From NCBI GenBank assembly GCA_030623125.1, contig JAUXMQ010000022.1:1-9840 (forward strand): DNA of 9,840 bases, read 5' to 3'. Below, piece by piece: positions 6,797 to 9,840 of the stretch. A program made the translations under genes and the position numbers. Below the pieces are notes generated by a model. The model did no database searches. It saw only the letters and a program-made list of their open reading frames with translations, and had not been told where the DNA came from. The first letter of the stretch is position 1, and every line of letters starts with the position of its first letter. This DNA comes from Acidimicrobiia bacterium (GTDB lineage Bacteria > Actinomycetota > Acidimicrobiia > Spongiisociales > ZC4RG35).

Positions 6797-7210
6797 GTGT
6801 TCCTGGGTGAGTACTTCCATAGCCTCGACGGCAAAGGACGGGTGGTGATGCCTTCCTCTTTTCGTCGTCGTCTCGAAGACGGCTGTGTCGTGACCAAAGG
6901 ACAGGACGGTCAACTGGTCATCTCCTCGGCCGAGGACTTCGAGAAGAAGGCATCCGAAGTGATGGAACGCCCCCAGGATCGTGGCGGGAGACGATTCTCC
7001 CGAACAGTCTTCGGTGGTGCCGACCTTCAGACGCTCGACAAATCCGGTCGAGTGCTGGTCAAGCCCGACCTCCGTGAGTTTGCCGGCATCGAGACCGCCA
7101 CCGAGATAGCCGTCGTCGGCGTATTCGATCATGTGGAGCTCTGGAAGAAGGACCTCTACCTGACCGACCGTGAGACAGGCGACGAGACCTATCGGGACGA
7201 GGAGGCCTGA
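6797..7210 (+). CDS. mraZ: Transcriptional regulator MraZ
   Basis: A 137-residue MraZ from the GTG at 6797, which gives the standard beginning FLGEYFHSLDGKGRVVMPSSFR. The protein has the two AbrB-like halves of the family, each with its D-x-x-GR core: SLDGKGRVVMP (about 9-19) and TLDKSGRVLVKP (about 79-90). MraZ forms oligomeric rings, binds repeats upstream of the division cluster and usually represses it. A GTG at 6752 in frame would add 15 residues, but it lies only about 10 bases after the predicted transcription start and the extra residues are unlike the family. The SD at the chosen start is only purine-rich (GGGAAAGA, 6783-6790). First gene of the dcw transcript, 103 bp before rsmH. 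Confidence 0.93.
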   Translation: MFLGEYFHSLDGKGRVVMPSSFRRRLEDGCVVTKGQDGQLVISSAEDFEKKASEVMERPQDRGGRRFSRTVFGGADLQTLDKSGRVLVKPDLREFAGIETATEIAVVGVFDHVELWKKDLYLTDRETGDETYRDEEA

Positions 7211-7224
7211 CCCTGAGATAGCTG

Positions 7225-7323
7225 CCTTGGCTCATTGCCAGCCCCCCGGAACCAATTGGAATGCCCCTGACTCCGCCCGCTTCTAGTTGGTACCAGCGCC
7301 CGGGGGGCTGGCAATGGACCAGG
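7225..7323 (+). repeat. Long inverted repeat covering the rsmH start
   Basis: CATTGCCAGCCCCCCGG (7233-7249) and CCGGGGGGCTGGCAATG (7300-7316) are perfect 17-base inverted arms. Further outward, GG (7229-7230) can pair with CC (7319-7320). Inside, bases 7251-7261 pair with 7281-7291 in an 11-bp stem with two G-T pairs and a 19-base loop. In RNA the G-run that would serve as SD (7302-7307) and the rsmH ATG (7314-7316) are both buried in the stem. There is no T-run after it, so it is not a normal terminator. Roles as a translational switch, an RNase III cutting site or a repeat element are open. Confidence 0.85.
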
Positions 7324-8249
7324 ACCGGAGAAACGAGGACAGCGAGTACCACAGGGCGGTTTTGGTCGATGAGGTGACCGAGTTGTTGGCACCCGTCATG
7401 CCGGGAGTCGTGATCGACGCGACGTTCGGAGGCGGCGGTCACAGCCGACGTTTGTTGGACGAGTTCGGAGATGAAGTGACGGTTGTTGGAGTAGACAGAG
7501 ATCCTGAGGCTTTGGAGAACGCCGGTGAGCTCGGTGTTGTCGCTGTTCAGGGCAACTTCGAAGACTTGAGCGATGTCGTTCTTCCACATATCGACGAACC
7601 ACCAGCGGGGGTCCTATTCGACTTTGGGGTCTCGTCACATCAACTGGACAGAGCGAGTCGCGGTTTTTCCTACAGAAACGACGGCCCCCTCGATATGAGA
7701 ATGGGGCCGGATGCCAAGTACCAGGCTTCAGATATCGTCAATCGTTGGAGCGAGAGCGAGCTGACCAAAATCCTCCGCGACTTCGGCGAGGAGCCACTTG
7801 CCCGCCGCATCTCCCGGGCAATAGTGCAGTCGCGACCTATCAATTCCACTGCCCAGCTATCCACCGTCATTGCACAGGCAATGCCTGCGGCCAGGCGTCG
7901 GGCAGGTCATCCTGCCCGACGCACCTTTCAGGCGATACGCATCGCGGTGAACGGCGAGTTGGACGCTGTGCGTTCCGGGATCGACAAGGCGATCGAGCTG
8001 GTGCGACCCGGGGGACGGGTGCTGGCGATCTCGTATCACTCTCTCGAGGACCGTATCGTCAAGCATCGTTTCGTCGCCGGGGCGAAGGGTTGCACCTGTC
8101 CTCCTGATCTCCCGGTGTGCGGTTGTGGGATGACCGCGGAACTCCGTATCTTGACCAGAAAGCCGATTCGAGCGTCAGCAGCCGAGGTGGAGTCCAACAG
8201 CAGGTCTCGCTCGGCAGTTCTGCGCGCGGCAGAAAGGCTTGCGGCGTGA
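7314..8249 (+). CDS. rsmH: 16S rRNA (cytosine-1402-N4)-methyltransferase RsmH
   Basis: A 311-residue RsmH (MraW). It uses S-adenosylmethionine to methylate N4 of C1402 in 16S rRNA at the decoding centre. Motifs in order: EYHRAVLVDEV (11-21); SAM-binding VIDATFGGGGHSRRLL (33-48); VGVDRDPEAL (58-67); GVLFDFGVSSHQLD (99-112) with GFSYRNDGPLDMRM (117-130); HPARRTFQAIRIAVNGEL (199-216); RVLAISYHSLEDRIVK (235-250); and the basic tail NSRSRSAVLRAAERL. A Cys cluster (Cys260, 262, 269, 271) precedes the LTRKP segment. The ATG at 7314 is chosen: a TTG at 7287 in frame lies inside the hairpin loop stem and has no SD. The best SD is the G-run at 7302-7307, itself inside the inverted repeat. The stop overlaps the ftsL-like start as GTGA. 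Confidence 0.95.
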   Translation: MDQDRRNEDSEYHRAVLVDEVTELLAPVMPGVVIDATFGGGGHSRRLLDEFGDEVTVVGVDRDPEALENAGELGVVAVQGNFEDLSDVVLPHIDEPPAGVLFDFGVSSHQLDRASRGFSYRNDGPLDMRMGPDAKYQASDIVNRWSESELTKILRDFGEEPLARRISRAIVQSRPINSTAQLSTVIAQAMPAARRRAGHPARRTFQAIRIAVNGELDAVRSGIDKAIELVRPGGRVLAISYHSLEDRIVKHRFVAGAKGCTCPPDLPVCGCGMTAELRILTRKPIRASAAEVESNSRSRSAVLRAAERLAA

Positions 8250-8632
8250 CTGCCCGCCCCCTCCGCAGTCCGGCCTCCGAGGACAACTTGCGTCTTCTGA
8301 AAGGGCGACGTCTCCGGCGCCCGACTCTGGCGCCCTGGATGATCATGGTTCTCATCGGCGTTGTCGCGTTCCTCGGTCTTGGATTCGCCAGGACCAGCCT
8401 TGATCGGAGCGCCTTCGATCTTGCCGAGTTGAACAAGGCCATTGGTGAGGAAACGGCCCTCAACCGTCAGATGAACCTGGAGATCGCTCGTCTCGTGAAT
8501 CCGGCTCGGATCGCACCTCTGGCCGAGGAACTCGGGCTGGTGATCCCCGACACCACAAACCAGCTTCTCGTCGATCTGACTCCTGAAGGACCTGTTGTCG
8601 CCGGAGCTGAAGGGGAGGACAGAAGCCAATGA
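8246..8632 (+). CDS. ftsL: FtsL/DivIC-like septum protein
   Basis: A 128-residue bitopic membrane protein. It has a basic cytoplasmic tail (about 1-30), one membrane helix (WMIMVLIGVVAFLGLGFA, 31-48) and a short coiled-coil region (about 56-85: DLAELNKAIGEETALNRQMNLEIARLV). The typical end of the family follows (NPARIAPLAEELGLVIPD, 85-102), with a variable tail after it. FtsL-type proteins join FtsB/DivIC and FtsQ and help switch on septal FtsW-FtsI. Position between rsmH and ftsI supports the call more than sequence identity does, since this family diverges fast. The GTG start overlaps the rsmH stop by four bases and has AAAGG eight bases upstream. Earlier starts in frame would lie inside rsmH. 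Confidence 0.85.
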   Translation: MTARPLRSPASEDNLRLLKGRRLRRPTLAPWMIMVLIGVVAFLGLGFARTSLDRSAFDLAELNKAIGEETALNRQMNLEIARLVNPARIAPLAEELGLVIPDTTNQLLVDLTPEGPVVAGAEGEDRSQ

Positions 8633-8712
8633 TGACCCGTGGTCGTGCTGGTACCGGGTATGAGATCGGGGTTGGGTGCTCCGGTCCACCGGAGAGCCGG
8701 CCGGGGAACTGA
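8629..8712 (+). other. 27-codon ORF between ftsL and ftsI
   Basis: This ORF starts with ATG-ATG overlapping the ftsL-like stop (ATGA) and ends with TGA at 8710-8712, one codon before the ftsI ATG and in the same frame. GGAGG (8614-8618) lies 10 bases upstream. The 27-residue product is Gly/Arg-rich (MMTRGRAGTGYEIGVGCSGPPESRPGN). It also spans a small hairpin, CTCCGG (8679-8684) with CCGGAG (8689-8694). It may be a leader that carries ribosomes to ftsI, a lost N-terminal extension of FtsI, or chance. Confidence 0.35.
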
Positions 8713-8715
8713 GCC

Positions 8716-9840
8716 ATGGCCGCCCCCAAGGCCGGCCGGCGTTTCCAGCCATCCAAAGTTCGTGTGGCGGCCATCGGGCTGGTTGTTGTCGCCGCATGGA
8801 TGGGAATGGGCTATCGATTGGTCCAGATCCAGGTCGTTCAGGCCTCTGACCTGGCAGAGCAGGGCCTGAGTCAGAGACTCGTGTCCCGGGACCTGGCTCC
8901 TCAGCGCGGAAAGATCTTCGATCGCAACGGCGAGCTTCTCGCGATGACCGTGCAAGCCCAGAGCATCTTTGCCGTGCCCGATCAGATAGAGGAGCCGTTG
9001 TGGGTCGCCCAACAGATTGGGGGACTGCTTGGGGCCGATACCGATATTCTCTACGAGCGCCTCACCAGCGACCGTGACTTCGTCTACATCAAGAGACAGG
9101 TCGAGGATGTGGTGGCCAACGAGGTTCTTGGTCTCGAGATCCGCGGCGTCTTCTCCCATCCTGAGCCGACGCGAATCTACCCGGCGGGTGTTGTGGCCAG
9201 TCGTGTCGCCGGGTTCGTCAACATCGATGGCGACGGCCAGGAGGGCCTCGAACTGGTCTATGACGACGAATTGGCGGGCACTCCCGGCAAAGCCGAGTTC
9301 GAGAGGGACCTACAAGGGCGTGTCATCCCTCAGGGGTTCAGCCAGATAGTCCCTGCCATCCCCGGCGTCGATCTGAACACGACCATCGACCTTCCGCTCC
9401 AGTACCAGGCACAACAGGAATGTCTTCTCGCTCTGGAGCAGACGCATGCTCTCTCGTGCTGGGTGGTAGTCCTCGAAGTGGAGACCGGCGCGGTCCTCGC
9501 CATGGTTGGCGCTCCGGTCTTCGATCCGGTGACCAGACAAACGCGGGATCCGCGCTGCGATGATGATGAGGACCCCGCCCCCTGTAGAGCTTTCTCCAAC
9601 TTCACCGTTCGTGGAATCTATGAGCCGGGGTCAACCCAGAAACTGATAACGGTGGCGGCGGCACTCGAAGAGGGCGAGGTGTCGATCGGGACTGTCATCC
9701 CGGAAGTGTCCTACGAATTGGAACTGAGAGAAGACGCCTGTCGTTTCGCTGATGACGAGCTTTTTGGGTGTTATCGCGATTTCAAGAAGCACGCCACCGA
9801 GGACATGAGTGTGGCTCAGATATTTACTAAGTCGTCGAAC
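8716..9840 (+). CDS. ftsI: Septal peptidoglycan transpeptidase FtsI (PBP), partial
   Basis: The first 375 residues of a class B penicillin-binding protein, cut by the window edge. A short basic tail and one membrane helix (VRVAAIGLVVVAAWMGMGYRLV, about 15-36) are followed by the PBP dimer/pedestal domain with its signature SRDLAPQRGKIFDRNGELLA (57-76) and a motif around RIYPAGVVASRVAGFVN (153-169). The transpeptidase domain begins at about 225. It contains the active-site SxxK in YEPGSTQKLIT (Ser306, Lys309) and ends here with TKSSN, which is the SxN motif (Ser373, Asn375). The KTG motif must lie beyond the edge. FtsI crosslinks peptidoglycan at the septum and works with FtsW. The ATG at 8716 is the first start after an in-frame TGA at 8710; GGGGA (8703-8707) serves as SD. 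Cysteine count outside the membrane is unusual (six). Confidence 0.95.
   Translation, partial: MAAPKAGRRFQPSKVRVAAIGLVVVAAWMGMGYRLVQIQVVQASDLAEQGLSQRLVSRDLAPQRGKIFDRNGELLAMTVQAQSIFAVPDQIEEPLWVAQQIGGLLGADTDILYERLTSDRDFVYIKRQVEDVVANEVLGLEIRGVFSHPEPTRIYPAGVVASRVAGFVNIDGDGQEGLELVYDDELAGTPGKAEFERDLQGRVIPQGFSQIVPAIPGVDLNTTIDLPLQYQAQQECLLALEQTHALSCWVVVLEVETGAVLAMVGAPVFDPVTRQTRDPRCDDDEDPAPCRAFSNFTVRGIYEPGSTQKLITVAAALEEGEVSIGTVIPEVSYELELREDACRFADDELFGCYRDFKKHATEDMSVAQIFTKSSN

Noticed and set aside
7287..7313. TTG at 7287 as the rsmH start.
   Set aside because: It adds nine residues (VPAPGGLA region) from inside the inverted repeat, has no SD, and the ATG at 7314 gives the normal RsmH beginning.
8467..9159. 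Open frame of 230 codons on the minus strand opposite ftsL and ftsI.
   Set aside because: It lies antisense to two well-supported genes and shows no recognisable domain or supporting SD.
1..9840. Defence system, CRISPR array, transposon or tRNA.
   Set aside because: No repeat-spacer pattern, transposase, integrase, target-site duplication or cloverleaf was seen on either strand; the HNH gene lacks a restriction or toxin context.

Overview
The window looks like chromosomal DNA of a moderately GC-rich actinobacterium. The evidence is high G/C at third codon positions, frequent GTG and TTG starts placed by good Shine-Dalgarno (SD) sites, and the gene order mraZ-rsmH-ftsL-ftsI with a divergent MoxR/DUF58/transglutaminase operon beside it. 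An Acidimicrobiia-like lineage is my guess from general family resemblance; the sequence alone does not prove it.

Layout. (1) A MerR-type regulator (145-645, +) meets the end of the next operon head-on; both stop codons lie in one shared CTAG. (2) A minus-strand operon, read from 5088 down to 642, encodes a MoxR AAA+ ATPase, a DUF58 protein and a large membrane transglutaminase of the TgpA type. The genes overlap, which suggests translational coupling. (3) A 94-bp divergent gap separates it from two plus-strand genes of unknown function (5183-5437 and 5434-6009), coupled through a GTGA overlap. (4) An HNH endonuclease-fold protein follows (6089-6592), then a terminator-like hairpin. (5) The division and cell wall (dcw) cluster starts from a recognisable promoter, TTGACA-N17-CATAGT, that carries three GTGG[G/C] repeats exactly 10 bp apart, as expected for MraZ autoregulation. 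It continues with mraZ, rsmH, an FtsL/DivIC-like protein and the first 375 codons of ftsI, cut by the window edge at the SxN motif.

How the genes work together. MraZ probably sets the level of the dcw transcript. RsmH methylates 16S rRNA. The FtsL-like protein and FtsI belong to the septal peptidoglycan machinery. The MoxR-DUF58-transglutaminase set is a common module, probably a chaperone/ATPase with membrane partners acting at the envelope. The two unknown genes and the HNH gene sit between these envelope modules.

No defence island, mobile element, CRISPR array or RNA gene was seen. The most striking unexplained structures are regulatory: a perfect 17-bp inverted repeat between mraZ and rsmH whose second arm contains the rsmH SD-like sequence and start codon; a G-quadruplex-type motif abutting the mraZ promoter; and a 27-codon ORF between ftsL and ftsI, in frame with ftsI and separated from it by one TGA.
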